Assembly (NCBI RefSeq): GCF_004341165.1
Contig: NZ_SLZR01000003.1
Span: 310,001-374,000 of the forward strand
DNA: 64,000 bases
Direction: 5' to 3'
Source: Reinekea marinisedimentorum
GTDB taxonomy: Bacteria > Pseudomonadota > Gammaproteobacteria > Pseudomonadales > Natronospirillaceae
The notes beneath the pieces are model-generated. The model did no database searches. It saw only the letters and a list, made by a program, of their open reading frames with translations, and was not told the origin of the DNA. The position numbers and the translations under genes were made by a program. This document shows, piece after piece, positions 9,338 through 18,890 of this stretch. Within the stretch, counting starts at the first letter, position 1. Every line of letters begins with the position of its first letter.

Positions 9338-11023
9338 ATGTTTAGACTTACCCCATTGGCTGTCAGCTTGCTCTTAGTGGGCTGCAATGTGATACCTTCT
9401 AACAATTCATCCGCACTGTCTGCATCTACCGGGCAAGAGACTGAATCTAGCCAATCTGAAGATGACCTCATTTCAAATACCGCTGCCAACCCGAAAGATG
9501 AAGCCCTGGCGCTGCATATTAAAAACTCGAAGTCCGCAGATATCCTGGCAACAACCACCGAATCCAAAACCCACTGGAAGAGTACGCTTGATCTGAGCCG
9601 ACCGAAGGATTCAGACCAGGACGATCTCTATCAGGTGCTGCGCAACAACCTGTCTTTTGATCTTGCAATCGAAGATGCGCGCATTACCAGTCAGCTTAAC
9701 TGGTATGCCTCTCATCCAAGCTATATCGATCGAGTCAGTCAGCGTGCATCCCGCTACATGTACTATATCGTATCTGAAATTCAGGCCCGGGACTTACCCG
9801 TTGAGTTAGCACTGCTACCTATTGTGGAAAGCGCATTTGATCCATTTGCCTATTCCCATGGCAGCGCATCCGGGATGTGGCAGTTTATCTCCAGTACCGG
9901 GAAAATGTATGGACTGAAGCAGAACTGGTGGTATGACGGTCGCCGTGATGTGGTCGCCTCGACCGATGCCGCACTGAACTACCTTTCAGACCTCAACAGG
10001 ATGTTTGATGGCGATTGGCTGCTGGCACTGGCTTCATACAACTCCGGGCCCGGCACCGTAATGAAGGCGCAGAAGAAAAACCGCGCCGCCGGTAAACCGA
10101 CCGATTTCTGGCACCTGAGCCTGCCGAAAGAAACCGAAGCCTATGCTCCTAAACTCGTTGCCCTGGCCAAGCTGTTCAGCGACCCTGAAAAATACGGCAT
10201 GGAAATGCCGGTTGTTGCCAACGAACCCTACTTTGAAATTGTAGAGACCGGAGGCCAAATTGACCTCGCTCAGGCAGCCACCCTGGCAGAAATGGAGTTG
10301 AGCGACCTGTACATACTGAACCCGGGCTTTAACCGCTGGGCTACCGATCCGGACGGCCCTCACCACCTACTGGTATTTGCCGACAAGGCAGAGGTATTCA
10401 AAAACAACATTTCCCAGCTGGCGGCAAACGAGCGGCTAACCTGGAAGCGATACACCATTCAATCGGGTGATTCACTGCTCACCATCGCACGCAAACACGA
10501 TGTCACTGTGGATGTTTTAAGAGACGTCAACAACATTAAAGGCAACCTAATCAGGGCCGGCAAAACCCTGATGATTCCGGTGGCCAGTAAGAATGACCAG
10601 TATTATTCGATGTCTGCCGAAAACCGACTGAAGGTGAAGCAAAGCTCCCTGTCGAACAGCAGCAAACAGCGTGTTGATTATAAGGTTCAATCCGGTGATA
10701 GCTTCTGGACAATCGCCAGAAAATTCGATGTCAGCGTGGCTTCAATCGCCAAGTGGAATAACATGGCACCTAAAGATGTGATTCGCCCGGGCCAAACACT
10801 GGCAATCTGGGTAACGCCATCGAATACCGACAGCGCCAGCGACTCTCGCCAGGTTGTCCGCAAGGTTGGTTATGTTGTACGCAAAGGTGATTCACTGTAT
10901 CGCATTGCAGATAAGTTCAATCTGAGCATCAGTGACATTGAAAAGTGGAACCAGATTTCCAGCAAATACCTGCAGCCGGGTGACAAACTAACGCTTTATG
11001 TGGATGTCACCCGAATTCAGTAA
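9338..11023 (+). CDS. mltD: Membrane-bound lytic murein transglycosylase D with three LysM repeats
   Basis: This 561-residue lipoprotein has signal peptide MFRLTPLAVSLLLVGC with Cys as the lipidated residue. A family 1 SLT domain begins near residue 150; LLPIVESAFDPFAYSHGSAS contains the catalytic Glu at about residue 164, followed by GMWQFISSTGKMYGL and LALASYNSGPGTV. Three LysM peptidoglycan-binding repeats follow at about 370-415, 446-493 and 510-556, each with a GDS..IA core. MltD cleaves glycan strands to 1,6-anhydro ends during cell-wall expansion. E. coli MltD has two LysM repeats, so three is slightly longer than that reference. Confidence 0.94.
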   Translation: MFRLTPLAVSLLLVGCNVIPSNNSSALSASTGQETESSQSEDDLISNTAANPKDEALALHIKNSKSADILATTTESKTHWKSTLDLSRPKDSDQDDLYQVLRNNLSFDLAIEDARITSQLNWYASHPSYIDRVSQRASRYMYYIVSEIQARDLPVELALLPIVESAFDPFAYSHGSASGMWQFISSTGKMYGLKQNWWYDGRRDVVASTDAALNYLSDLNRMFDGDWLLALASYNSGPGTVMKAQKKNRAAGKPTDFWHLSLPKETEAYAPKLVALAKLFSDPEKYGMEMPVVANEPYFEIVETGGQIDLAQAATLAEMELSDLYILNPGFNRWATDPDGPHHLLVFADKAEVFKNNISQLAANERLTWKRYTIQSGDSLLTIARKHDVTVDVLRDVNNIKGNLIRAGKTLMIPVASKNDQYYSMSAENRLKVKQSSLSNSSKQRVDYKVQSGDSFWTIARKFDVSVASIAKWNNMAPKDVIRPGQTLAIWVTPSNTDSASDSRQVVRKVGYVVRKGDSLYRIADKFNLSISDIEKWNQISSKYLQPGDKLTLYVDVTRIQ

Positions 11024-11044
11024 AGTATCTTACAGCCATATACA

Positions 11045-11070
11045 AAAAAGCCTCCAAACGGAGGCTTTTT
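11045..11070. terminator. Bidirectional terminator between mltD and sohB
   Basis: A perfect 11-bp stem (AAAAAGCCTCC at 11045-11055 with GGAGGCTTTTT at 11060-11070) around an AAAC loop. T runs on both strands allow it to end both mltD and the convergent sohB. Confidence 0.88.
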
Positions 11071-11072
11071 GC

Positions 11073-12089
11073 TTAAGGCAAGCGTATCTTAGAAAGGAAG
11101 TTTTCAAAGGATGTGAGCAGCGCACTGCTCATCCCCTTAATACGCTCTTCAACACTCTTGTGCGGCACCCACTGAACCCGGAAGACATCAGCATTCTGCG
11201 TTAAATTAAACAGATAGGAATCACTGGTGCCAATCTCATCGACCAACTGCAATTCAAGGGCATCTGATGCCAGCCAGAAATCTCCCTCAGAAACCTCAGA
11301 CATTTCCAGCTGCTCACGGTGCAGCTTAACCAACGACTTAAATCGATCATGAATGGCCGTCAGATCTTGTTTATGCTTTTCACGGCCCTCATCTGTATTT
11401 TCACCCAGCAAGGTTAACGGCGCTTTGTGTTTACCTGCAGTAATAACATCGACATCAATATCCACCCGTTTCAGCATGCGGTGAATATTCGGCACCTGTG
11501 AAATAACACCAATGGAGCCGATGATCGAGAACGGTGCAGCAATAATTTTATCGGCCACACATGCCATCATATAGCCACCACTGGCGGCAACCTTATCCAC
11601 ACAGGCAGTCACGGTTAACCCGGCGTCTTTCAGTCGGGTAAGCTGAGTCGCGGCCAAGCCATAGCCAGAAACCGCACCACCCGGGCTTTCAATCGCAACA
11701 ACCACCTCATCTCCCGGGTTGGCGACGGTAAGGATCGCGGTAATCTCCTGACGCAGGTTTGTCACCTGAGAGGCCTGAATATCACCCTTAAAGCGAATGC
11801 TGAAACACTTGCTTGCAGGCTCAGCATGCTTTTCGGCCTTGTGCTTTTCTTTTTCAGCCGCTTTCTGGTCTTTATGTAACTTCTTTACCTGGTGCTTATT
11901 TAACACCTCGTGCTGCATCTTGTTCTTAACGGCATCCAGCGCCTTATTTAAGCTGGTAATTTCCAGCTTACCCTTACCGGAAGCTCCGCCGCCGGTCTTC
12001 GACAGCCTTGCCATCATGCCTATCAGAACACCGGCAACGATCAAAAAGGTGACGGACTTCATTAAAAATAAAAAATATTCAGACCACAA
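11073..12089 (-). CDS. sohB: SohB, inner-membrane serine protease
   Basis: This S49 (signal peptide peptidase-like) protease has one N-terminal membrane segment. The S49 core has SPGGAVSGYG, the Ser nucleophile region AASGGYMMAC and the Lys region TAGKHKAPLTLLGEN. A Lys/Glu-rich linker (about residues 70-95) separates anchor and protease. I place the start at a TTG (12087-12089): a strong GAGGAAG lies 6 nt upstream at 12096-12102, and the resulting WSEYFLFLMK aligns with the start of E. coli SohB (LLSEYGLFLAK). A longer TTG start at 12128 has no ribosome site. SohB acts in periplasmic quality control. Confidence 0.88.
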   Translation of the reverse strand: MWSEYFLFLMKSVTFLIVAGVLIGMMARLSKTGGGASGKGKLEITSLNKALDAVKNKMQHEVLNKHQVKKLHKDQKAAEKEKHKAEKHAEPASKCFSIRFKGDIQASQVTNLRQEITAILTVANPGDEVVVAIESPGGAVSGYGLAATQLTRLKDAGLTVTACVDKVAASGGYMMACVADKIIAAPFSIIGSIGVISQVPNIHRMLKRVDIDVDVITAGKHKAPLTLLGENTDEGREKHKQDLTAIHDRFKSLVKLHREQLEMSEVSEGDFWLASDALELQLVDEIGTSDSYLFNLTQNADVFRVQWVPHKSVEERIKGMSSALLTSFENFLSKIRLP

Positions 12090-12220
12090 AATTGGCTTCC
12101 TCGCTAAATATACGGTTGTTTCAAACAAATGTTTGATCTATTTTTAAATACTCAACATACAATGCAATTTGGCATCAGCCTGTGTCAACTTGAATACATT
12201 GCTAAAGGAGCAATTTAAGA

Positions 12221-12532
12221 ATGAGTGATATCGTAAAAATATTTGAAAAGATTGAATCTCAATTTAACCCGGATGCCGCAGGGGGACTGGATGTCGTATT
12301 TCAATTTGCCGTAGATGATGACAAACACTACATGGAAATCGCAGGCGGCAGCTGCGCGCTGAAAGAAGGTGAACATGAAGACCCGTCGGTTACGCTCATT
12401 ATGGACGCAGACACCTTCCAGGACATTGTGAGCGGTGAAATTAATGGTATGCAGGCATTTATGGCAGGTAGGTTGCGAACAGAAGGCGACATGATGCTGG
12501 CCACGAAACTCTCAGATCTGTTCTCGTTATAA
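12221..12532 (+). CDS. SCP2 sterol-binding domain protein
   Basis: This 103-residue protein is a single SCP2 fold: an N-terminal helix, VVFQFAVDDDKHYMEIAGGSCALKEGEHEDPSVTLIMDADTFQDIVSGE, then the hydrophobic helix GMQAFMAGRLRTEGDMMLATKL that lines the lipid tunnel. Such proteins bind acyl chains or other lipids; the physiological ligand in bacteria is unknown. It is acidic and presumably cytosolic. A good AAGGAG site precedes the ATG. It is a single-gene unit with its own terminator, divergent from sohB. Confidence 0.85.
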   Translation: MSDIVKIFEKIESQFNPDAAGGLDVVFQFAVDDDKHYMEIAGGSCALKEGEHEDPSVTLIMDADTFQDIVSGEINGMQAFMAGRLRTEGDMMLATKLSDLFSL

Positions 12533-12538
12533 ACAACA

Positions 12539-12567
12539 AAGGCTCACTGATAGCTTCAGTGAGCCTT
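12539..12567. terminator. Terminator between the SCP2 gene and fimL
   Basis: AAGGCTCACTGA (12539-12550) pairs perfectly over 12 bp with TCAGTGAGCCTT (12556-12567) around a TAGCT loop, followed by a CCTTCTTT tract. It lies between convergent genes, 13 nt before the end of fimL. Confidence 0.8.
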
Positions 12568-12579
12568 CCTTCTTTGCAA

Positions 12580-14232
12580 TTACACTTTCAATGAATTCAA
12601 TGAATGAATGGCCAGCTTGAGAATATCGAGATTCTCATTGGCATTGAGCAGCCCTTCCAGATAGAACTCCAGACTAAACAGCGCATCTGCCAGCAACTCC
12701 AGCTGAGACGAATCAATCAAAGTACCTTTATCCAATAGCTCGCGGTCTACAAAGGTAATTATTCGGGTCACAATCTCTGCAGCCTGATTACTGCTTAAGA
12801 AGACCAGCGCGCCCTGAACACCCTGCAAGGTTGAATTCACCTTAGCCAGATGAAGTTTATCGCCACCCGAATCCATATAGGCAGAAATCGCACGCTTGGC
12901 CAATGCAAGACCACTTTCACACTCATCTATTAAGACAATCCGTGCTTCATGCAGCTGCGCCTTAAAGGCTTTATTGTCGCCATCCCGGTCATACTGAGAT
13001 TGCCCCTGCAACAGGCGCGACAAGGCGCTTTCAGCGTACAGCACAACATCGGCTATCTTCAGCAGATCATCCTGCATTGGCGCAGCATTATCAGCCCATC
13101 GACCGACAACCTCCGCCTGGCCCTTGAGTACGTTCGATGCACTCTGCAAACCGAGCATTACGTAGACATCAGCGACCTTCAGCAGGCGGGAATGCAAATC
13201 TTTGGATGAAAAAGTACCGCCACGGGCAACCTGATCAACCGAATCTTTAATGGAATTAATATCTTCCTGCAACGCTTCCGATACGCTGGCAAGAACACCC
13301 TGACCCGGGCTGAACAGAATCTGACGTTGTTCTTTCAGCGTTTCTTCGGAGTAAGACAGCTCTGGCAACTTATAAAAGCGGCCAACCTGCTTTGCTTTAT
13401 TACCCTGCTCTTTATTCAACGCCAATAAAAACAGGAATTCTTTTGTCAGTGCCGCGCTTGACGGCTTTCTGAGCGATTCCGGCGCACCTTTAATCAGATT
13501 TCTCAGCTCGCGGTCGAGCAGTGAGAACAGGCGTTTGCGTGTTGGTGTCATGCTGGCATCGTTTTGAATCATAGCTTCAAAAGCGGCAGCAGATACCCAC
13601 CACAGTGGCGCACAGGGTGCATTACCCAGCAGTTGGTCGATTCGCGAAAGCGCCAGACCCATATAGCGCACAGCGCCGGAGGCTCGCTGATTGCGGATGA
13701 GGTGCAACAGGCCAGCCTGATACATATGCCGGAATTTTTTCAGGCGGATCAGCGTTTCACGAGTAATTCTTACAGGGCGGTTTACCGGAGGTTTAACCGG
13801 TTTAAAAGAAAAATCAAAAAAGTGCGCCTCACCGAGCACCGGTGCTTTGCGGGCCTGACGCAAGGTATTAATGGCAGGCAGCAACAGTGAAGGAACAGCT
13901 TTTTTGTTAAAGCTAATCAGGTCCAGAAAACGGGACAGTATGACCAAAGTCTGACTGAGGGCTTCGAGAATACTGTTAACCAGCTTTTCATTGTTGGCGA
14001 CATCATCCGGTATTGAGTTCAGGGTGATGTTCATCTCATCACAGACGCTGACTGCACCACTTTCTTCCAGCACCTGAAAAATACCGCGGAGCTGGCGTAC
14101 ATAATCCTGAGTTTCACTTAATGGAGAGATATCAGAGGAATCGACGCTGTAGCTTTCAAGGCAACCCTGAGCCAGCTGAATGGTCGTTTCTAGCTCGCTT
14201 TTAATTGCATCCGCCGAAAATATAGCGCTCAT
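12580..14232 (-). CDS. fimL: FimL-like scaffold protein (ChpA N-terminal homologue)
   Basis: This protein of about 550 residues is predicted to be mostly helical, with repeated Hpt-like bundles but no kinase, CheW or receiver domain. The N-terminal TIQLAQGCLESYSVD...YVRQLRGIFQVLEESGAVSVCDEM resembles the first segment of ChpA, and length and layout match Pseudomonas FimL, which promotes cAMP-dependent twitching motility. I start at ATG 14232 (MSAIFSADAIK), preceded by AAGGA; an upstream in-frame start adds 13 residues without support. No pilus genes lie nearby. Identification rests on weak, pattern-level similarity. Confidence 0.65.
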   Translation of the reverse strand: MSAIFSADAIKSELETTIQLAQGCLESYSVDSSDISPLSETQDYVRQLRGIFQVLEESGAVSVCDEMNITLNSIPDDVANNEKLVNSILEALSQTLVILSRFLDLISFNKKAVPSLLLPAINTLRQARKAPVLGEAHFFDFSFKPVKPPVNRPVRITRETLIRLKKFRHMYQAGLLHLIRNQRASGAVRYMGLALSRIDQLLGNAPCAPLWWVSAAAFEAMIQNDASMTPTRKRLFSLLDRELRNLIKGAPESLRKPSSAALTKEFLFLLALNKEQGNKAKQVGRFYKLPELSYSEETLKEQRQILFSPGQGVLASVSEALQEDINSIKDSVDQVARGGTFSSKDLHSRLLKVADVYVMLGLQSASNVLKGQAEVVGRWADNAAPMQDDLLKIADVVLYAESALSRLLQGQSQYDRDGDNKAFKAQLHEARIVLIDECESGLALAKRAISAYMDSGGDKLHLAKVNSTLQGVQGALVFLSSNQAAEIVTRIITFVDRELLDKGTLIDSSQLELLADALFSLEFYLEGLLNANENLDILKLAIHSLNSLKV

Positions 14233-14536
14233 ACAAATTCCTTGAACGTTCAGTGTTGGCAACAAGGCCACTAAACTACTTTAATTTCCCGTTAGAAAAC
14301 AAATGCTTCTTTCAAATTTTCCTTTTGTTCACTTAAGGTTAGCTTAAGAACTGAAAGGAAAGTATTAATACTCTTCAACATACTGCCTGAAGCTAAAACT
14401 GTCCAGATATGGACGGTAATCTAACGTAATTTAGGCTGAAAATGTGTTCAAACTCACTCTATAGAACAAAATTTAACTTATGTTTAACTAACTTCCACAG
14501 CGTATAATGCCGCAAAATCAACAATGCAGTAGATCT
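14233..14536. other. 304-nt divergent intergenic region, fimL / dusA
   Basis: AT-rich, with no coding frame I would support. It holds a perfect 12-bp palindrome AGTATTAATACT at 14361-14372, a small hairpin GTCCAGATATGGAC at 14401-14414, and a consensus -10 hexamer TATAAT at 14503-14508 pointing toward dusA. A transcript from that -10 would have a leader of only about 20 nt before the dusA start at 14537. No convincing -35 is visible. Confidence 0.5.
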
Positions 14537-15532
14537 ATGCTTTCTTATCCACACAAATTTTCAGTCGCGCCCATGATGGACTGGACGACCAGTGAATGTC
14601 GTCAATTTCACCGAATTCTCAGCAAAAATGCCCTTCTCTACACGGAAATGGTGACCACCGGTGCCATATTGAATGCCGGCCCGGAACGTTTTCTGCGGTA
14701 TGAGCCAGGTGAACACCCCATCTCACTGCAGCTTGGTGGTTCCGACCCTAAGCAACTGGCGGAATGCGCAAAGCTGGGTGAAGACTATGGCTATGACGAA
14801 ATAAACCTCAATGCCGGCTGCCCCAGTGACCGGGTTCAAAACGGCATGATCGGTGCGATCCTCATGGCCCACGGAGCCCTGGTAAAGGAATGCATGAAGG
14901 CCATGCTGGATAACGTATCCGTACCGGTCACCCTCAAGCACAGGATTGGCATCGATGATTTCGACAGCTATGAATTTATGCGTGATTTTGTCGGCGAGGT
15001 TAAGCAGTCTGGCTGCGATACCTTTATCGTACACGCACGCAAAGCCATCCTTCAGGGACTAAGCCCAAAAGAAAACAGAGACATTCCACCCCTGGATTAT
15101 GAGCGGGTCCTGAAGCTGAAGTCGGATTTCCCGGAACTCAATATTATTATCAATGGCGGCATTAAAGAGCACAGCACCGCTCTTTCACTGATCGAACGCG
15201 GGCTCGACGGCGTCATGCTGGGCCGAGAAGCCTATCAGAACCCTCTTATTTTGCTGGATGTTGACCGGCTCTATTACGGTACTGAAGCTGCAGTAGCAGC
15301 AGGTACCGACCTAAACAACCGCCTGACCAACTGGGTCAAACAACGGGTTGATGACGGCATTCCAGCTAAATACCTGATTCGTCATATGCTTGGTTTATAT
15401 TCCGGCTATCCGGGCTCAAAGAAGTACAGGCGACTGTTAAGTGAAAACATGACCAAGCCCGGCGCAGATGCATCGTTGTTTGAAGAAGCCCTAAATTTAA
15501 TCAATACCACTAAAGCAGATCTTGCAAGTTGA
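14537..15532 (+). CDS. dusA: tRNA-dihydrouridine(20/20a) synthase DusA
   Basis: This flavoenzyme of 331 residues reduces uridine 20/20a in the tRNA D-loop. Family motifs: SVAPMMDWTTSECRQFHR at the FMN site near the N-terminus, YTEMVTTGAI, INLNAGCPSDRVQNG with the catalytic Cys, VTLKHRIGID and late IIINGGIK and GVMLGREAYQNP phosphate-binding loops. I prefer the start at 14537 (MLSYPHKFSVAPMMD), as in other DusA proteins; the in-frame ATG at 14507 overlaps a consensus -10 hexamer and has no ribosome site. It precedes tal by 48 nt. Confidence 0.93.
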   Translation: MLSYPHKFSVAPMMDWTTSECRQFHRILSKNALLYTEMVTTGAILNAGPERFLRYEPGEHPISLQLGGSDPKQLAECAKLGEDYGYDEINLNAGCPSDRVQNGMIGAILMAHGALVKECMKAMLDNVSVPVTLKHRIGIDDFDSYEFMRDFVGEVKQSGCDTFIVHARKAILQGLSPKENRDIPPLDYERVLKLKSDFPELNIIINGGIKEHSTALSLIERGLDGVMLGREAYQNPLILLDVDRLYYGTEAAVAAGTDLNNRLTNWVKQRVDDGIPAKYLIRHMLGLYSGYPGSKKYRRLLSENMTKPGADASLFEEALNLINTTKADLAS

Positions 15533-15580
15533 CGACAACAGAATAAACTTGACCGCATAGTCAAATACTAAGGAATTTCA

Positions 15581-16507
15581 ATGAATCAACTGGAGCAACT
15601 GAAAGCGCTCACCACAATCGTTGCCGACACGGGAGACATCGATTCAATCAAAAAATACCAGCCCCAGGATGCAACGACCAACCCCTCGCTGGTACTGAAG
15701 GCAATTGAAAGTGGTAAGTTCGACTACAAACTGCAGGAACTTTCAGAGCTCAATCTGAGCCTGCCTGAGTTTATAGACCGAATCGCCGTGGAAATTGGCG
15801 ATGAAATTCTCAAGATTGTTCCGGGATATGTATCTACCGAGGTTGATGCCCGCTTATCGTTCGATACCGAAAAAACAATCGAAAAGGCTCGCCAGCTGAT
15901 AGCGCTGTATGAAGCGAAAGGTTGGGAAAAAAGCCGCATCCTGATCAAGATCGCCAGCACCTGGGAAGGCATTCAGGCAGCTAAGGTACTGGAATCCGAA
16001 GGCATTCGCTGCAACCTGACCTTGCTGTTCAGCCTGTGCCAGGCAAAAGCCTGCGCCGACGTAGACGCCACCCTTATATCGCCGTTTGTGGGCCGAATTC
16101 TGGACTGGTATAAGAAATCTACCGGAGAGGCCTACACGCCGGAAACTGACCCAGGCGTACTGAGCGTTCAGTCTATCTTCGACTACTACAAGCAGCATGG
16201 CTACAAAACCATCGTCATGGGTGCCAGCTTCCGCAATATCGGTGAGATTCAGCAGCTTGCCGGCTGTGACCGCCTCACCATTGCCCCGGCATTACTTGAA
16301 GAGCTGAAAAATACACAGGCGGATTTACCCGCGAAGCTGTTGATGCCCGAATCGACCACTGCAGCGCCGGCGCCAGTCAGTGAAGTGCAATTCCGTCTGG
16401 ATATGAATGCAGATGCCATGGCAACAGAGAAACTTGCCGAAGGCATTCGCAACTTTATTGCCGATCAGGAAAAGCTGGAACAGCTCATCCAATCTAAATA
16501 CTTCTGA
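15581..16507 (+). CDS. tal: Transaldolase
   Basis: This 308-residue cytosolic TIM-barrel enzyme of the non-oxidative pentose phosphate pathway moves a dihydroxyacetone unit from sedoheptulose 7-phosphate to glyceraldehyde 3-phosphate. [12 protein letters not shown] near residues 31-42 and [16 protein letters not shown] with the Schiff-base Lys are diagnostic of the TalB subfamily; [13 protein letters not shown] follows. An AAGGA ribosome site lies before the ATG. It may be co-transcribed with dusA. It is followed by a small hairpin. Confidence 0.95.
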   Translation: MNQLEQLKALTTIVADTGDIDSIKKYQPQDATTNPSLVLKAIESGKFDYKLQELSELNLSLPEFIDRIAVEIGDEILKIVPGYVSTEVDARLSFDTEKTIEKARQLIALYEAKGWEKSRILIKIASTWEGIQAAKVLESEGIRCNLTLLFSLCQAKACADVDATLISPFVGRILDWYKKSTGEAYTPETDPGVLSVQSIFDYYKQHGYKTIVMGASFRNIGEIQQLAGCDRLTIAPALLEELKNTQADLPAKLLMPESTTAAPAPVSEVQFRLDMNADAMATEKLAEGIRNFIADQEKLEQLIQSKYF

Positions 16508-16525
16508 TTAACCGTTGAATACCCA

Positions 16526-16543
16526 AGGGGTAGCAATACCCCT
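16526..16543 (+). terminator. Small GCAA-loop hairpin after tal
   Basis: AGGGGTA (16526-16532) pairs with TACCCCT (16537-16543) around a GCAA tetraloop, 19 nt after the tal stop. Only a short T tract follows, so it may be a weak terminator or 3'-end protector. Confidence 0.5.
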
Positions 16544-16547
16544 GCTT

Positions 16548-16573
16548 TAGCCTCCTAACTGTAGCCTCTAACT
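16548..16573. repeat. Imperfect tandem repeat upstream of the Tus-like gene
   Basis: TAGCCTCCTAACT (16548-16560) is followed after one base by TAGCCTCTAACT (16562-16573), the same unit lacking one C. The pair lies 64-89 nt before the Tus-like start codon. In E. coli, a Ter site overlaps the tus promoter and autoregulates it, so this repeat is a candidate protein-binding site. It does not match the enterobacterial Ter consensus. Confidence 0.4.
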
Positions 16574-16636
16574 ATTATTTGAAACCGCAGCAACAGCCGA
16601 TTAAGATTAAACACCCCACACAGATAACGGTATAAA

Positions 16637-17461
16637 ATGAAGGCCGCACTGGACCTGTTTGAACAACTGACACATCAGCTCATTAACTTCAGCAATGACG
16701 TAAAAAAGAACCCGCACTGGCTGCTCGATTTACCGCATGTCGACAAGAAAAATGCACTGCCAAACGCACTGCTCGACCTCTGGTACCAAGGGGACCAGGA
16801 TGGCAGGCAAACCCGAATCTATCCCGGATTGGTCGCGATCAATGAAACACAGAGCCAGTTGCTGAAATCAGTCAACGAACTGAAACAAGAATTCCGTGAA
16901 TTGGTGGCACAGATTAAGGCAGACGACACCGCCGAGTGGAAAGAGATTCAATCGAAGCTGGGAAGGCGCAATGCCGTGTTGAACGAGCAACTCACCGACC
17001 AGGGACTTAACCGCGTACACCTTAAACAGGTTTTTCGCCTGCTGCCTTATATTGCCGAGCAACCGGTCAAGGCAGGGTTTAACTGGTACACAAGCGGCCG
17101 CTCGATTACCCGAATTAGCAAACAACAGGCTTATAAGTTACTGGCCGAGCTGAACACCGAAGCCGACCATATAAAGATTCAACTCAATCGACTCGCTGCA
17201 ATCAGCGACGCTGAACCGCTTGCCAGGGTTCAGAAGCAAGCCCCGGTTCTGCGAACCAACCTGCTGTTTGCCAACGGCACGCGCAAAGCCATGAACGTGT
17301 CATTGCCTTTGTTTTTTAAGCAGTCCCATGCGGATGTCTTTCCGGAATTTAATGTGCCGCCTGCCTTGCCGCCAAAATCCCGAAGCAGACAGCTGCGAAG
17401 TGACAACAAGATAGAGGATGAACCTTTTTTAAGGTCCATCCGGGTGCACAGATACAGTTAG
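16637..17461 (+). CDS. Tus/Ter-family DNA replication terminus site-binding protein
   Basis: This 274-residue basic protein resembles E. coli Tus (309 residues) in segment order: an N-terminal helical region (LFEQLTHQLINFSNDVK), RIYPGLVAINE against Tus VRLPGVLCYQ, a central KAGFNWYTSGRSITRISKQQAYKLL against Tus RFGWANKHIIKNL, PVLRTNLLFANGTRKA against PVKVQPIARVWYKGD, and an arginine-rich end (RSIRVHRYS). Tus binds Ter sites and blocks the DnaB helicase from one side. The match is remote and read by eye. The gene ends 3 nt from sthA. Whether it halts forks here is unknown. Confidence 0.6.
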   Translation: MKAALDLFEQLTHQLINFSNDVKKNPHWLLDLPHVDKKNALPNALLDLWYQGDQDGRQTRIYPGLVAINETQSQLLKSVNELKQEFRELVAQIKADDTAEWKEIQSKLGRRNAVLNEQLTDQGLNRVHLKQVFRLLPYIAEQPVKAGFNWYTSGRSITRISKQQAYKLLAELNTEADHIKIQLNRLAAISDAEPLARVQKQAPVLRTNLLFANGTRKAMNVSLPLFFKQSHADVFPEFNVPPALPPKSRSRQLRSDNKIEDEPFLRSIRVHRYS

Positions 17462-17463
17462 AA

Positions 17464-18858
17464 TCAGAAAAGTCGGTTAATACCGTTCAGGGCGGCGACC
17501 CGATAGGCTTCTGCCATCGTCGGATAATTAAAGGTATGCTCGAGGAAGTATCTGATGGAGTTGCCACCGTTCGGTTGCGACATAATTGCCTGACCAATAT
17601 GCAGAATTTCTGCAGCCTGATCACCAAAGCAATGAATCCCCAACAATTCAGTTGTGTCTCTGTGAAACAGCAGCTTAAGAACACCAGCTTCTTCACCGGT
17701 AATCTGAGCGCGCGCGGTATCTTTGAAGTAAGCCTTACCGACCTCGTAAGGCACCTTAGCAACGGTCAATTCACGCTCGGTTTTACCAATAGAGGATATT
17801 TCCGGAATGGTATAAATACCGGTGGGTATATCGTTTACATGCCGGTAGGTACCGTTATTGCTGATCACCCCGGAAATAGAACGCCCCTGGTCGTAAGCAG
17901 CGCTCGCCAGGCTTGGCCAGCCGATAACATCACCGGCGGCAAAAATATTGGCCTGCTTTGTTCGGTAGTGATCATCAACCGCAAGCTGGCCGCGGCTGTT
18001 TGGTTCTAAATCAACGGCTTCCAGGTTCAGCGAATCGGTATTACCGGTTCGGCCATTGGCCCACATAAAGGCTTCACACTTCACTCGCTTACCAGATTCA
18101 AGCGTCAAGACCACATGATCATCAAAGCCTTCAACCGATTTAAAGGATTCGTTATGGCGGATTAAAACACCATGACCCCGCAGGTGATAACTCAGTGCAT
18201 CTGAAATTTCATCGTCCATAAAAGCCAGCAGGCGCTCGCCCGGGTTAATCAGATCAACCTTGGAACCTAAGCCGTTAAAAATAGAGGCATACTCACAACC
18301 AATCACACCCGCACCAAAAATGGCGATGTTACGCGGCGTGGTGGTCAGGGTAAGAATGGAGTCACTGTCGAAGATTCGAGGGTGGTCAAAGTCTATTTCC
18401 GGTGGCTGATAAGGCCGCGAGCCGGTAGCAATAACGAAATCTTTTGCCTTCAGAACATCGACTTTATTGTCATCCAGCTGCAGCTGAAGGCTATTGTTAT
18501 CTTTGAAGGTTGCATGGCCGTGGAACAAATCAACGCGGTTGCGTGCATAAAAACGCGCACGCATAGCGACCTGCTTATTGATGACCCGGTCTGCAGTTTC
18601 AAGAACCTGAGGAAATGACAGCCACTTCTGCCCGGACATATGCCGGAACATCGGGTTACGGTTAAACTGCATAACCTGATGCACAGCATGACGTAAAGCT
18701 TTAGAGGGGATAGTGCCCTGGTGTGTACAATTTCCGCCGACGGTGCTTCTTTCATCTACAACAGCGACGCGCAAACCTGCTTTGGTTCCGTTCATTGCTG
18801 CACTTTCACCGGCGGGTCCCGCGCCGATCACTACCAGATCGTACTGATATTCTGCCAT
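17464..18858 (-). CDS. sthA: Soluble pyridine nucleotide transhydrogenase
   Basis: This 464-residue FAD-dependent cytosolic enzyme interconverts NADPH and NADH. The FAD motif [12 protein letters not shown] is at the N-terminus, [13 protein letters not shown] binds the nicotinamide nucleotide, and [16 protein letters not shown] is the C-terminal FAD motif. The redox-disulfide position reads [17 protein letters not shown], with only one Cys, the hallmark separating SthA from lipoamide dehydrogenase and mercuric reductase. It lies 32 nt downstream of nqrM in the same direction and may share the nqr transcript, an arrangement that couples NADH/NADPH balance to the NADH-oxidising pump. Confidence 0.94.
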   Translation of the reverse strand: MAEYQYDLVVIGAGPAGESAAMNGTKAGLRVAVVDERSTVGGNCTHQGTIPSKALRHAVHQVMQFNRNPMFRHMSGQKWLSFPQVLETADRVINKQVAMRARFYARNRVDLFHGHATFKDNNSLQLQLDDNKVDVLKAKDFVIATGSRPYQPPEIDFDHPRIFDSDSILTLTTTPRNIAIFGAGVIGCEYASIFNGLGSKVDLINPGERLLAFMDDEISDALSYHLRGHGVLIRHNESFKSVEGFDDHVVLTLESGKRVKCEAFMWANGRTGNTDSLNLEAVDLEPNSRGQLAVDDHYRTKQANIFAAGDVIGWPSLASAAYDQGRSISGVISNNGTYRHVNDIPTGIYTIPEISSIGKTERELTVAKVPYEVGKAYFKDTARAQITGEEAGVLKLLFHRDTTELLGIHCFGDQAAEILHIGQAIMSQPNGGNSIRYFLEHTFNYPTMAEAYRVAALNGINRLF

Positions 18859-18890
18859 CGCTAACCCCTGCTATGCTTTTTTGAAACTTA

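Noticed and set aside
16508-16636. An enterobacterial Ter site upstream of the Tus-like gene
   Set aside because: No match to the core TGTTGTAACTA on either strand was found by eye; only an unrelated tandem repeat is present.
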